64,000 nt of DNA from Herbiconiux moechotypicola (GCF_024979255.1 NZ_JANLCN010000015.1:40750-104749), one strand, 5' to 3'; counted from the stretch's first letter, positions 22,383-30,683 are shown. The notes: generated by a model from the sequence alone, not told the origin. Numbers and translations are program-made.

Positions 22383-23047
22383 CGCCTCCGGAACCGGCGG
22401 GCGATGACCGTGCCGAGCAGCTGGATGCCCTGCACGAGCACGATCAGGGTGACCACGGTGATGACCATGGCGAAGCCGTCGTAGCGCTGGTAGCCGTAGG
22501 AGAGCGCGAGGTCGCCGATTCCGCCTGCACCCACGGTGCCGGCCATCGCGGTGGCGTCGAGCAGACCCACCGAGGCGATGGTGATGGCCAGGATGAGCGA
22601 ACCGCGCGCCTCGGGCAGCATGAACCGCCAGAAGATCTGCCAGGGCGACGCGCCCATCGCCCGCGCCGCCTCGATGACGCCGCGCGGCACCTCGAGCAGG
22701 GAGTTCTCGACCAGGCGGCCGATGTAGGGCGCGATCATCACCGTGAGCGGCACGATGGCAGCCCACACGCCGATGCTCGTGCCGACCAGCAGCCGCGTGA
22801 ACGGGAGGATCGCCACGAGCAGGATGATGAACGGCAGCGAGCGGATGAGGTTGACGACCACCGCGAGGCCGAGGCTGATCGGACGGTTCTCGAGCACTCC
22901 GCCCGCCCGAGTGAGGGCGAGCACGGCGCCGATGATCACACCGAGGATCGACCCGAGCACGAGCGAGACGCCGAGCATCTGCAGCGTCTCGCCGAGCGCC
23001 TTGAAGAACAGCTCGGGGGTGATGAGGGTCCACTTGTCGCCGTTCAC
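22379..23047 (-). CDS. metI: D-methionine/methionine-type ABC transporter permease
   Basis: A 222-residue MetI-type permease with about five membrane helices. The EAA loop is visible as VIEAARAMGASPWQIFWRFMLPEARGSLI. The family passes methionine (D or L) through the membrane, driven by MetN. GTG 23047 overlaps the metN stop (GTGA). The preceding MNGDKWTLITPELFFKALGET is a normal N-terminus for the family. Substrate assignment rests on the NIL-type MetN partner and the luxS neighbour. Confidence 0.93.
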   Translation of the reverse strand: MNGDKWTLITPELFFKALGETLQMLGVSLVLGSILGVIIGAVLALTRAGGVLENRPISLGLAVVVNLIRSLPFIILLVAILPFTRLLVGTSIGVWAAIVPLTVMIAPYIGRLVENSLLEVPRGVIEAARAMGASPWQIFWRFMLPEARGSLILAITIASVGLLDATAMAGTVGAGGIGDLALSYGYQRYDGFAMVITVVTLIVLVQGIQLLGTVIARRFRRR

Positions 23048-24075
23048 GGGCGCACCTCCTCGAGGTGCACGACGCGTTCGGTGAGGAAGGCCCGGGCGGC
23101 GGCCACTCGGTCGGGGGCACCCGTGACCTTCACGATCATCTGGCCCACCGTGTGCTCCTGGATCTCGGTCATGTCGGCGTGCAGCATGTTCACCTCGACA
23201 CCGAGCTTCGAGATGAGGTCGGAGAGCAGGGGCTGCGTGACCTGCTCGTCGAGCAGCAGCAAGCGCCAGAGGCCGTCGCCGCCGAGGTGGTCGATCACGC
23301 GGTCGGGAAGTCCCTGCGGCACCACGGTGGTCACGAAGTCGCGCGTGATGGGGGAGCGGGGGCGCAGGAAGGTGTCGAGCACGGTGCCCTGCTCGACGAC
23401 GGTTCCGTCGGCCACGACCGCCACCCGGTGCGCCAGGTCTTTGATGACGTCCATCTCGTGGGTCACCACGAGGATCGTCGTGCCGTACTCGCGGTTGATG
23501 CTCCGCAGCAGCTCGATGATCTGCGCGGTGGTGGTGGGGTCGAGTGCGCTGGTCGCCTCGTCGGAGAGCAGGATGCGGGGGTTGCGCACCAGGGCGCGGG
23601 CGATGCCCACGCGCTGCTTCTGCCCGCCGGAGAGGTCGCCGGCGAAGCTGTCGGCCTTGCTGGAGAGCCCGACGAAGTCGAGCACCTCCTCGGCCTTGGC
23701 CCGGGCCGCCGCCGCACCCACTCCGTCGAGCCGCAGCGGCATCGCGACGTTGTCGCGCACCTTGACGGTCTCGAGCAGATTGAACTGCTGGAAGATCATG
23801 CCCGTGCGCTTCTGGGCCTCGCGCAGCCGGCGGCCCTTGAGGGTGCCGACGTCGAGGCCGTCGACGAGCACCCGGCCGGTGCTCGGGCGTTCGAGCCCGT
23901 TCACCAGCCGGATGAGCGTCGACTTGCCGGCCCCGCTGTAGCCGATGACTCCGAAGATCGACCCGGGGTCGACCGTCAGACTGATCTCGTGCAGGGCGGT
24001 CGTGGTGACGTTCTTGCGAGGGCTGAACGACTTCGAGACGGACTCGAACTCGATGCGGCCTGACTCTGAGGTCAC
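23044..24075 (-). CDS. metN: Methionine-type ABC transporter ATP-binding protein
   Basis: A protein of about 343 residues (346 if ATG 24084 is used). It has Walker A GYSGAGKST, signature LSGGQKQRVG, Walker B ILLSDEATSALD and a switch His in VVTHEMDV. After about residue 260 comes a NIL-type regulatory domain (LLLDEQVTQPLLSDLISKLGVEVN), known in MetN to bind methionine and damp transport. I prefer GTG 24075, which overlaps the metQ stop as GTGA like the other junctions in this operon. ATG 24084 has no better ribosome site. Confidence 0.93.
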   Translation of the reverse strand: MTSESGRIEFESVSKSFSPRKNVTTTALHEISLTVDPGSIFGVIGYSGAGKSTLIRLVNGLERPSTGRVLVDGLDVGTLKGRRLREAQKRTGMIFQQFNLLETVKVRDNVAMPLRLDGVGAAAARAKAEEVLDFVGLSSKADSFAGDLSGGQKQRVGIARALVRNPRILLSDEATSALDPTTTAQIIELLRSINREYGTTILVVTHEMDVIKDLAHRVAVVADGTVVEQGTVLDTFLRPRSPITRDFVTTVVPQGLPDRVIDHLGGDGLWRLLLLDEQVTQPLLSDLISKLGVEVNMLHADMTEIQEHTVGQMIVKVTGAPDRVAAARAFLTERVVHLEEVRP

Positions 24076-24929
24076 TGGAACCATTCGGGGAGGTTGTAGC
24101 CGTCGTACTGCGGGTCGGCCTCGATGAAGTCGATGAACTCCTGCGACTCGTAGGCCGCCTTGATGGCCTGGGCCCAGTCGGAGTCGACGTCCTCCGAGCG
24201 CACCGCGACCACGTTCGAGAACTCGATCGGCTGGTCTTCGACCGCGAGCGCGTCGTTGTAGTCGAGCCCGCCCGAGATGATGAAGTTGCCCTGGATGGTG
24301 GCATAGTCCACGTCCTGGAGCGCGGGCACCTGCTGGGCGTTCTCGATCGGGGTGATCTGCAGGTTGTGCGGGTTCTCGGTGATGATCGAGAGGTCGGCGG
24401 TGTTGGGGTCGTCGACGTCGTCGAAGTCGATCAGGCCGGCCTCGCGCAGGATGAGCAGGCCCCGGTAGAGGTTCGAGGGCGAGTTCGGCACGGTGACGGT
24501 CGCGCCGTCCTTCACGTCGTCGAGCGACGTGGACTTGCCGCCGAACAGCGCCATGCGCGGGGTGGGCACCTGCACCAGGGCGGCGTTGTCGATGCCCTCC
24601 TGGGCGTTGACGAACTCGAGGTACACCGGGTGCTGCATGATGTTGGCGTCGATCTCGCCGTCGGCGACCGCCACGTTCACCACGATGCCGTCGGTGAAGT
24701 CCTGCGTCTGGACGGTGTAGCCCTCCGACTCCAGGATGGGCTGGATGCCGCCCTGGAACATCTCCAGGTAGGGGCCGGGGTTGAAGCCGACGGTGATCTC
24801 GGTCTTCGCCGCCGCGGTGCTGTCACCTGCCGTGTCGTCGGAGGCCGTTCCGCTGCTGCTACAGGCCGCCGTGCCGAGGAGGACGGCGACGGTGGCTGCT
24901 CCGAGGAGCGCGGTGCGGAAGGTCTTCAT
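24072..24929 (-). CDS. metQ: Methionine-type substrate-binding lipoprotein (NlpA/MetQ family)
   Basis: A 285-residue lipoprotein (signal to about 22, lipobox GTAAC) of the NlpA family that captures the substrate outside the membrane and hands it to MetI. Family features include ITVGFNPGPYLEMFQ, NIMQHPVYLEFVNA and TVTVPNSPSNLYRGLLIL. It is the first gene of the metQ-metN-metI-aminotransferase-luxS operon. A 5-bp stem hairpin (CGGAG-7-CTCCG, 25009-25025) lies about 80 bp upstream. I saw no S-box or other SAM riboswitch in the 120-bp leader. Confidence 0.93.
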   Translation of the reverse strand: MKTFRTALLGAATVAVLLGTAACSSSGTASDDTAGDSTAAAKTEITVGFNPGPYLEMFQGGIQPILESEGYTVQTQDFTDGIVVNVAVADGEIDANIMQHPVYLEFVNAQEGIDNAALVQVPTPRMALFGGKSTSLDDVKDGATVTVPNSPSNLYRGLLILREAGLIDFDDVDDPNTADLSIITENPHNLQITPIENAQQVPALQDVDYATIQGNFIISGGLDYNDALAVEDQPIEFSNVVAVRSEDVDSDWAQAIKAAYESQEFIDFIEADPQYDGYNLPEWFQ

Positions 24930-25049
24930 GGGGGCCTCTTCTGTGGGATGGGGTGGGCGTGCTGTGCCTGGGGCTCAGGCTACCCATCGCGAGAAGGGGG
25001 AGAGGATTCGGAGCGTCACACTCCGCAACATGACAGCGGAGGGTGCCTC

Positions 25050-25691
25050 TCATGCGGCCAGATGGAAGGTCGTGGCGAAGCGGCCGAGCAGTGCGTCGTC
25101 GCCGTGCCGCAGCCGCACCACGCCGTCGCTGACCGCCCGGGAGGCGTCGAGCTCGCCGGTGATGAGCCGCCGGATGCGGGCGTCGGCCTCGAACGCCAGA
25201 TCGGCCGGGCCCTCTCCCGCGCTCACGTCGAGGCGCTCCCCATTCACCCGGATGAGCAGTTCGGCGCCCCCCAGCCGCGCCGAGTAGGCGGTGGCGGGCA
25301 GCGCCCCCGCCACGTCGGCCCGGAAGGCGCTGCGCAGGTCCATCGTCATCGACTCCGGGGTGATCAACTGGTCGTCGCGCGCATCCTGCAGCGCCTTGAA
25401 GCCCCAGGCGCCGAGGGCCAGCACCACCGGCTCGAGCTCGCGGCCGTACGGGGTGAGCTCGTAGACGATCACGCGCGAGCGCGGCGCGCGGCGGATCACC
25501 CCCGCGGCCTGCAACTCCTTGAGGCGCGAGGCGAGGATGTTGCTCGGGATGCGCGCGAGACCCGTGGCGAGCTCGCCGTAGCGCCGCGGGCCCACGAGCA
25601 GGTCGCGCACGATGAGCAGCGCCCACCGTTCGCCGACCAGCTCCATCGCCCGCGTGATGCCCGAGAACTGGCCGTAGTCGCGCGACGCCAT
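25050..25691 (-). CDS. HxlR-family winged-helix transcriptional regulator
   Basis: A 213-residue protein. Residues about 10-105 are an HxlR winged helix (ALELVGERW-type opening: ITRAMELVGERWALLIVRDLLVGPRRYGEL, then IPSNILASRLKELQAAGVI). The C-terminal half (about 110-213) resembles an SCP2-like or unassigned ligand domain seen in longer HxlR proteins. ATG 25691 is preceded by GGGCGGGA. It lies 34 bp downstream of a VOC protein gene on the same strand and probably controls it. A candidate operator lies beyond the VOC gene at 26223. Confidence 0.9.
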   Translation of the reverse strand: MASRDYGQFSGITRAMELVGERWALLIVRDLLVGPRRYGELATGLARIPSNILASRLKELQAAGVIRRAPRSRVIVYELTPYGRELEPVVLALGAWGFKALQDARDDQLITPESMTMDLRSAFRADVAGALPATAYSARLGGAELLIRVNGERLDVSAGEGPADLAFEADARIRRLITGELDASRAVSDGVVRLRHGDDALLGRFATTFHLAA

Positions 25692-25725
25692 CGCCGCATC
25701 CCGCCCTGTCGTGCCCGGCCCGCGC

Positions 25726-26163
25726 CTACGCGCCGGTGCTCTCGGTGTAGGCCTCGGGGCCCTGCTCGGCGGCGGTGGGGTCCATCCAGCCGAACTCGAT
25801 GATGTTGCCGTCGGGGTCGGTGAGCTGGCGCTGGTACATGAAGCCGTAGTCGGAGGCGGGGCGCGGTTCGCTGCCACCGGCGCCGAGGCCCGCGGTGACG
25901 GCTCCATCGACCGCCTCGCGGCTGTCGAGGAAGATGGCCGTCGAGACGCTGGGGCTCGTGGCCGGGTCGCCGATGGGCAGGTCGGTGAAGGTCTGGAAGT
26001 ACTCGCGCTTCAAGATCATGAAGTAGTTGTGGTCGTCTTCGACCACGACGCAGGCGGCGTTGTGGTCGGTGAAGAGCGGGTTGATGCTGAAGCCGAGCGC
26101 CTCGTAGAAGGTCTTGGCGCGGTCGAGGTCGGTGACCGGCAGGTTGACGAACATCATGGGCAT
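25726..26163 (-). CDS. VOC (glyoxalase/bleomycin-resistance) superfamily protein
   Basis: A 145-residue protein with two beta-alpha-beta-beta-beta modules. MPMMFVNLPVTDLDRAKTFY and DPDGNIIEFGWMDP are the standard opening and closing motifs of the superfamily. AAGGAG sits well before ATG 26163. The superfamily covers metal-dependent lyases, dioxygenases and antibiotic-binding proteins, and no specific role can be assigned. It is probably cotranscribed with the HxlR regulator downstream. Confidence 0.9.
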   Translation of the reverse strand: MPMMFVNLPVTDLDRAKTFYEALGFSINPLFTDHNAACVVVEDDHNYFMILKREYFQTFTDLPIGDPATSPSVSTAIFLDSREAVDGAVTAGLGAGGSEPRPASDYGFMYQRQLTDPDGNIIEFGWMDPTAAEQGPEAYTESTGA

Positions 26164-26222
26164 GCGATTCTCCTTCGTGATCTCCTCGGGGGAGGACGCC
26201 CGCGATGTGGACGCTGTACACA

Positions 26223-26241
26223 CACTTGCAAAAAACAAGTG
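26223..26241. promoter_or_regulatory. Inverted repeat CACTTG-N7-CAAGTG, candidate HxlR operator
   Basis: Six-base perfect arms around an A-rich seven-base centre, in the 127-bp spacer between the divergent VOC and flavin-binding genes. TTGACG on the minus strand just beyond it is a possible -35 for the VOC gene, so the site would overlap that promoter. Confidence 0.5.
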
Positions 26242-26290
26242 GGGCGTCAAGAGGCTGCGAGCACGGGTCGCGAACCGGCAGAATCGCTGT

Positions 26291-26749
26291 ATGGACGAGC
26301 GAGTCGAGCAGGGGTTCAATCCGTACTACCGGGTGCGCCGGTTCGATGACGAGGCGAAGCTGCCCGCACTCACCGAGGCGGAATGCTGGGAGCGGCTCGG
26401 CGAGGCCGAGGTCGCGCGTCTCGCGGTGGTCGACGACGGCGGGGCCGACATCTTCCCGGTCAACGTGCTCGTACGCGAAGGAGTGGTCTACTTCCGCAGC
26501 GCGCCCGGCGGCAAGATCGTCGACCTCACCGCGCATCCGGGAGTCGCCGTCGAAGTCGACGGACGGCACGCGACGGGGTGGTGGAGTGTCGTGGTGCGGG
26601 GCGCAGCCAGGCGGCTGAACGACGACGAGGAGATCGAGGCCGTCGGTATCGCGGCGCTGCCGACGCTGGCCCCCACGAACAAGTGGAACTACTTCGCCAT
26701 CACCCCCACCGCCGTGACCGGCGTGCACTTCGACACCGCGCCCAGCTGA
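26291..26749 (+). CDS. Pyridoxamine 5'-phosphate oxidase-like flavin-binding protein
   Basis: A 152-residue split-barrel protein of the PNPOx-like group. LGEAEVARLAVVDDGGADIFPVNVLV and YFRSAPGGKIVDLTAHPGVAVEVD are typical of the small actinobacterial members that bind FMN, F420 or heme. The family's functions are varied and no substrate is predictable. ATG 26291 was chosen because upstream in-frame codons run into the shared promoter region. It is divergent from the VOC gene. Confidence 0.86.
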   Translation: MDERVEQGFNPYYRVRRFDDEAKLPALTEAECWERLGEAEVARLAVVDDGGADIFPVNVLVREGVVYFRSAPGGKIVDLTAHPGVAVEVDGRHATGWWSVVVRGAARRLNDDEEIEAVGIAALPTLAPTNKWNYFAITPTAVTGVHFDTAPS

Positions 26750-26759
26750 TCTGGGCGGG

Positions 26760-27056
26760 TCAGTAGTGGTAGCGCGCCTGAAGGATCACGAGATGGGAAT
26801 CCGTCACGACATAGACGAGGCGGTGAGTCTCGTCTATGCGTCGCGACCAGCATCCCGACAGCAGGTGCTTCAGCGGCTCGGGTTTGCCGATGCCCGTGAA
26901 CGGATCCTGGAGCGTGTCGGCGATGAGCTGGTTGATACGCCTCAGGGTCTTCTTGTCCTGAGTCTGCCAGTAGACGTAGTCTTCCCGCCCCAGTCTGTCG
27001 AACGCCAGGGCGCGGCCCGTGGGTCCCGATCCGGTCGAGAGTGGCGGTCGAGTCAC
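26760..27056 (-). CDS. yoeB: YoeB/Txe-family mRNA-cleaving toxin
   Basis: A 98-residue toxin. Its core (EDYVYWQTQDKK, INQLIADTLQDPFTGIGKPE, KHLLSGCWSRRIDETHRLVY, ARYHY) matches Escherichia coli YoeB closely, including the catalytic C-terminal HY and the conserved R and E/H positions. YoeB is a ribosome-dependent endoribonuclease. The N-terminus is about 14 residues longer than in E. coli YoeB because the GTG start overlaps the antitoxin stop (GTGA). A start slightly downstream is possible. Confidence 0.95.
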   Translation of the reverse strand: MTRPPLSTGSGPTGRALAFDRLGREDYVYWQTQDKKTLRRINQLIADTLQDPFTGIGKPEPLKHLLSGCWSRRIDETHRLVYVVTDSHLVILQARYHY

Positions 27057-27304
27057 TCCTGAATCAGATCGTGCGAGTGGAACTCGCCACGGCGGGCTCG
27101 CTCGGCGGCTTCGATCAGACGCTCTGCGTTGGTTGGGCTGCGCAGCAGGTAGCCCGTTTCGACCATCGCATCGTAGTCGTCCTTCGACATGAGGACGGCA
27201 TTGCCGTGCTTGGAGACCACTTCGACGGTCGAGTGGTCGTCGTTGACGCGCTGGATGAGACCGAACAGCGTCTTTCGCGCTTCGGTTGCGGTGATTGCAG
27301 ACAT
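27053..27304 (-). CDS. yefM: YefM/Phd-family antitoxin
   Basis: An 83-residue antitoxin. MSAITATEARKTLFGLIQRVNDDHSTVEVVSKHGNAVLMS is the DNA-binding Phd/YefM domain, and the acidic C-terminus neutralises the toxin. GGGAGGC precedes ATG 27304. It is upstream of and overlaps yoeB, as in other YefM-YoeB operons. On the minus strand a TACACT -10 (27335-27330) lies in the leader, next to GGTACC and GTGTAC elements that may serve as the autoregulatory operator. Confidence 0.95.
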   Translation of the reverse strand: MSAITATEARKTLFGLIQRVNDDHSTVEVVSKHGNAVLMSKDDYDAMVETGYLLRSPTNAERLIEAAERARRGEFHSHDLIQE

Positions 27305-27413
27305 CGAGCCTCCCGGTGTGGTACCGGAAAGTGTACTAGTCGGCGGCTCCATGAATGCGGCTAAGACCATGACATGACGATAGTGAGCATTGATCGACTC
27401 GGCAAGGGGGTTC

Positions 27414-28103
27414 CTAGCCCGGGAGCGGGCCGGCGTCGCGGGGGAGCTGGGGGCCGCCATGGTCGTCGACCACGATGAGTCCGCCGCGGATGGCCTGGGC
27501 GCGCAGCGCGAACTTGGTGCTGATGTCGATGCCGGCGGCGAGGTGGCGCGCGCGGATGCGCTTGAGGTGCGAGCGGGTGGTCTGCTCGGTGATGCCGAGC
27601 ATCGACGCGATGCGTTTGGCCGACTCGCCGGTGCTGTAGAGCGCCATGATGCGGCGCTCCTGAGGAGAGAGCAGGGGTGAACCGGCCGGGGTGCCCAACT
27701 GGGCGCGCAGTCGCGGCGACAGGTGCACCTCGCCCTCCACCGCCGAGCGCACGGCGAGCACGAGGGTCTCGGTGGGTTCGCTCTTCGCGACGTAGCCGAG
27801 CGCTCCTGCCGCGAGCGCATCCCGCACCACCGCCGGCTCGGAGTAGGTGCTCATCAGCACCGTGCGCACGCCCATGGTGTCGAGCGCGCGCAGCTTGACC
27901 GACACCGGCAGCTCGTCGCGCAGATCGAGGTCGAGCAGCACCACGTCGACCGGAAAGGCGGGATGCGCGAGGAGCGCGGGCCAGGTCGACACCTCGGCCG
28001 CGACCTCGATGCCGTCGTCGGCCGCCCTGATCCAGTCTCCGAGAGCGGTGAGGAGCATCCGGTGGTCGTCGACGACGGCGAGACGGATGGGGGAACCGGC
28101 CAT
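27414..28103 (-). CDS. NarL/LuxR-type response regulator
   Basis: A 229-residue two-component regulator. The receiver domain (about 5-120) has the acidic pocket DDH near residue 12 and the phosphoacceptor Asp in VVLLDLDLRD, with Lys in VAKSEPT. The C-terminal LuxR helix-turn-helix (about 145-205) is LSPQERRIMALYSTGESAKRIASMLGI, then TTRSHLKRIRARH. It diverges from a histidine kinase gene, 112 bp away, with which it presumably pairs. Confidence 0.93.
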   Translation of the reverse strand: MAGSPIRLAVVDDHRMLLTALGDWIRAADDGIEVAAEVSTWPALLAHPAFPVDVVLLDLDLRDELPVSVKLRALDTMGVRTVLMSTYSEPAVVRDALAAGALGYVAKSEPTETLVLAVRSAVEGEVHLSPRLRAQLGTPAGSPLLSPQERRIMALYSTGESAKRIASMLGITEQTTRSHLKRIRARHLAAGIDISTKFALRAQAIRGGLIVVDDHGGPQLPRDAGPLPG

Positions 28104-28203
28104 GCTGCCACCCTGCCACGGCCGGGCCGCCCGCGGCCGCCCCCGATCGGGTCAATCGGGCGTCCGCATCCGCCGGACCGGTCGTGCGACGTGGCGACCG
28201 CGC

Positions 28204-28209
28204 TAGGTT
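28204..28209 (+). promoter_or_regulatory. -10 element TAGGTT of a probably leaderless kinase transcript
   Basis: TAGGTT ends six bases before the GTG start at 28216, and no ribosome-binding sequence fits in between. This spacing puts transcription start at the start codon. Confidence 0.55.
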
Positions 28210-28215
28210 GCACAG

Positions 28216-29466
28216 GTGACGTCAGCACGGGAGACCCACCCAGCGCCGCGGGATGCGGGCGGCACGGTCACGCCCGAGGCGCGGCGGCTGGCGGTGGCGA
28301 GCGGCCGGAGCCTCGGTCTCGTGTTCACCGTCGCGGCCATGGTCAACCTGGTGCTGCCGGCGCTCGACCGGTTGCCGAGCGTGCTGCCGGTGCTGGCCGG
28401 GCTGACTCTGGTGGCCGTGGGCTTCGCCGTGCCCGACGGTAAGCGGTCGAGGCCGCTGCGGATCGCGGGAGTGTACCTGGCCGGGCTCCTGGCGCTGACG
28501 GCCTTTCTCGTGCCCGGCGCCGGGGTGGTCGACGGCTCGACGCTGGCGACGGCGACACTGCTCTCGTCGTGGGCCATCCCGTCGTTGATCGTGGGGCTCG
28601 CCGACCGCGGCGTGCATCCGTGGTTCGTCGTGGGCGCCGGAGTGCCCGTGCTCGCGCTCGCGGTGCTCGCGACGCTGCCCAGCGGCCGGTCGGCCTTCGT
28701 GGCGCTCTCGGTGGCCGGAGGCTGGACCGGCATGTCGTTCGCCGCGCTCTGGCTGGGGCGGAGCATGGCGCGCATCGAGTCGGGCGTGGAGCGGCTGCGC
28801 GAAGCCTACGTCGCCGAGCGGCGGTCGACCGAGGCCGAGGCGCGGCTGCGATATGGCGCCAGGGTGCTGCACGACACCGTGCTCGCGACGCTCTCGGTGG
28901 TGGCGCACTCGGGCGAGGGGGTGTCGGCGGCTGCCCTGCGGGCGCAGGCGGCGGCCGACGGGGCGCTGCTCGGGCGGTTGCGGGAGGGGGATGCTCCGAG
29001 AGCTCCGGGTGCTGCGGGCGCTCCGGGCGCTCCGGATGCGCGGGTCGCGCGGACGGGTGGTGGTGCGGCGGAGTCTGCGAGCGGTGCGGGCGGCGAGAGC
29101 CTGCGTGAACTCGTGGGGGAGAGGTTCGCTCAGGCGGGGTTCTCGGTGGTGTGGCACGGCTCGGACCAGAGCGGTGGTTCGGCCGAGGCGAGGGAGGCGC
29201 TGGCCGGGGCCGTGGCGGAATGCCTCGAGAACGTGCGGCGGCACTCCGGCCGGAAGACCGCCGAGGTGACGATGAGCGGTGACGGGGACGTCGTGCGGGT
29301 CGTGGTGACGGACACCGGCGTCGGCTTCGAACGCGAGACCGTACCGCGCGGGAAGCTCGGACTCGCCGAGTCTGTGGAGGCACGGATCGCTTCGGTGGGC
29401 GGCTCGGTCCGCGTGTTCTCGGCGCTCGGACGAGGGACGACCGTGCTGCTCGAGGTGCCGGCGTGA
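28216..29466 (+). CDS. Membrane sensor histidine kinase (HisKA_3-like)
   Basis: A 416-residue kinase. About six membrane helices fill residues 30-190, followed by a short helical region with H219 in YGARVLHDTVLATLS as the likely phosphoacceptor. The ATPase domain has the N-box AECLENVRRHSG, the G1-box TDTGVGF and a closing GRGTTVLLEVP. Between them (about 260-290) lies an Ala/Gly/Pro-rich low-complexity linker unusual for this family. It is divergent from the NarL-type regulator and overlaps the next gene by GTGA. Confidence 0.88.
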   Translation: MTSARETHPAPRDAGGTVTPEARRLAVASGRSLGLVFTVAAMVNLVLPALDRLPSVLPVLAGLTLVAVGFAVPDGKRSRPLRIAGVYLAGLLALTAFLVPGAGVVDGSTLATATLLSSWAIPSLIVGLADRGVHPWFVVGAGVPVLALAVLATLPSGRSAFVALSVAGGWTGMSFAALWLGRSMARIESGVERLREAYVAERRSTEAEARLRYGARVLHDTVLATLSVVAHSGEGVSAAALRAQAAADGALLGRLREGDAPRAPGAAGAPGAPDARVARTGGGAAESASGAGGESLRELVGERFAQAGFSVVWHGSDQSGGSAEAREALAGAVAECLENVRRHSGRKTAEVTMSGDGDVVRVVVTDTGVGFERETVPRGKLGLAESVEARIASVGGSVRVFSALGRGTTVLLEVPA

Positions 29467-30683
29467 CGCGCGGTGCGGCGCCGGATCCGGCGGGCACGAT
29501 TGCGCAGCTCGTCGCCGCCTACCGCGACGGGCCTGTGTCGATCGGGCGACTGAGGGCGCGCATCCGCCAGGACCGGCGGTTGAGCGCGGGCTATCTGGGT
29601 GCGGGGTTCGCGGTGCTGGGCGGGCTGCTCTTCGTGCGCGGACTGGCCTCTCTGGCCTGGTCGTGGAGCGATGAACCCGCCCGATGGCTCTCCGTCGTCG
29701 CCTGGGCATCGCTGCTCGTGGCGTTCGCCGGGGTGGTGCTCACGGCGCGGTGGAGTGGGGGACTGCTGCCGGGCCGGGTGTCCGTGCTGGTCACGGCCAT
29801 GGGTCCGGGGGTGGTGGCGCTCGATCTGGCGGCGTTCCTGCTCGCCGGTGCCGGCACGGCGTTCTACCCCACGACCACCATCGGCTACGGCGCCTGCCTG
29901 CTGGCGTGCCTTCCGCTGCAGTCGTTGCGGCGGAGCGTCGTGGCCGCGACGGGGTTGGCTGTGAGCGGCACTCTCGCCGTCGTGGTCGGCTGGCTGGCCG
30001 AGCCGGCGAGCCTCTCGGCGGGAGTGACGGGTCTCGTGCTCGGGCTCACGCCCGTGGTGGCGTGCCTCGCCCTCATCCACGGTGCCGACCGCTCGCTCGG
30101 GCGCAAGATCGAGCAGGCCGTGACGGAGAGCCTGGTGACGGCGCCGGCGCTCGGGCACGGGGTCACGGCGGTCTCGGAGCTTCGGCGTATCGACGGCGAC
30201 GCCGAACGCCTGCTGGCGACCGTTGCGCGGCTCCCCGCGTCCGCGCCGATTCCCGGCGGAGTCGCCCGGGATGCGCAGCGGGTGAGTGAGGAACTCAGGT
30301 TCGCGCTCATCGCCGATCACGAGCAGAGCTGGTTGCAGATCGCGGTGACGGAGTCCGATCACCTGCGCCGCACCGTGCGGGTGATCGACCCGGGCGTGCT
30401 GGCCGCCGGCCTCGACCCGCGACGGCGCAAAGACCTGCTCGCGCTCACGTGGCTGTGCGTCGACCAGGCGACGGCGCCGGCGCTCGACCTCACCCTGCTG
30501 CCGGCCGCGTCGGCCGCGGGCACGCAGGCGAGCGCGGGCGCGGCGCTCACGATCGTGTTCTCCCTCACCGGCACCCACCGTCGCGGTATCGACGCCGCCG
30601 TCTGGCCGTTGTTCGCCCGACTCGGCCGGCACACGGTCGATCTCAGCGCCGATCGCGCACTCGTTGTCGTCGAGGTCGAGTGA
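29463..30683 (+). CDS. Membrane protein coupled to the kinase, possible pseudokinase
   Basis: A 406-residue protein with about six hydrophobic segments up to residue 205 and a soluble C-terminal half. The soluble part keeps the rough layout of a kinase core. It has a helical segment with DRSLGRKIEQAVTES, then RRRKDLLALTWLCVDQ where an N-box helix would be, and a final strand SADRALVVVEVE. It has no phosphoacceptor His, no N-box Asn and no G-box glycines. The resemblance is inferred from order and not proven. It is translationally coupled to the kinase (GTGA), so it may modulate or dimerise with it. Confidence 0.65.
   Translation: MTRGAAPDPAGTIAQLVAAYRDGPVSIGRLRARIRQDRRLSAGYLGAGFAVLGGLLFVRGLASLAWSWSDEPARWLSVVAWASLLVAFAGVVLTARWSGGLLPGRVSVLVTAMGPGVVALDLAAFLLAGAGTAFYPTTTIGYGACLLACLPLQSLRRSVVAATGLAVSGTLAVVVGWLAEPASLSAGVTGLVLGLTPVVACLALIHGADRSLGRKIEQAVTESLVTAPALGHGVTAVSELRRIDGDAERLLATVARLPASAPIPGGVARDAQRVSEELRFALIADHEQSWLQIAVTESDHLRRTVRVIDPGVLAAGLDPRRRKDLLALTWLCVDQATAPALDLTLLPAASAAGTQASAGAALTIVFSLTGTHRRGIDAAVWPLFARLGRHTVDLSADRALVVVEVE

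Noticed and set aside
24930..25049. SAM- or T-box-type riboswitch before metQ
   Set aside because: The 120-bp leader shows only a 5-bp stem hairpin and no conserved core of known SAM riboswitches.
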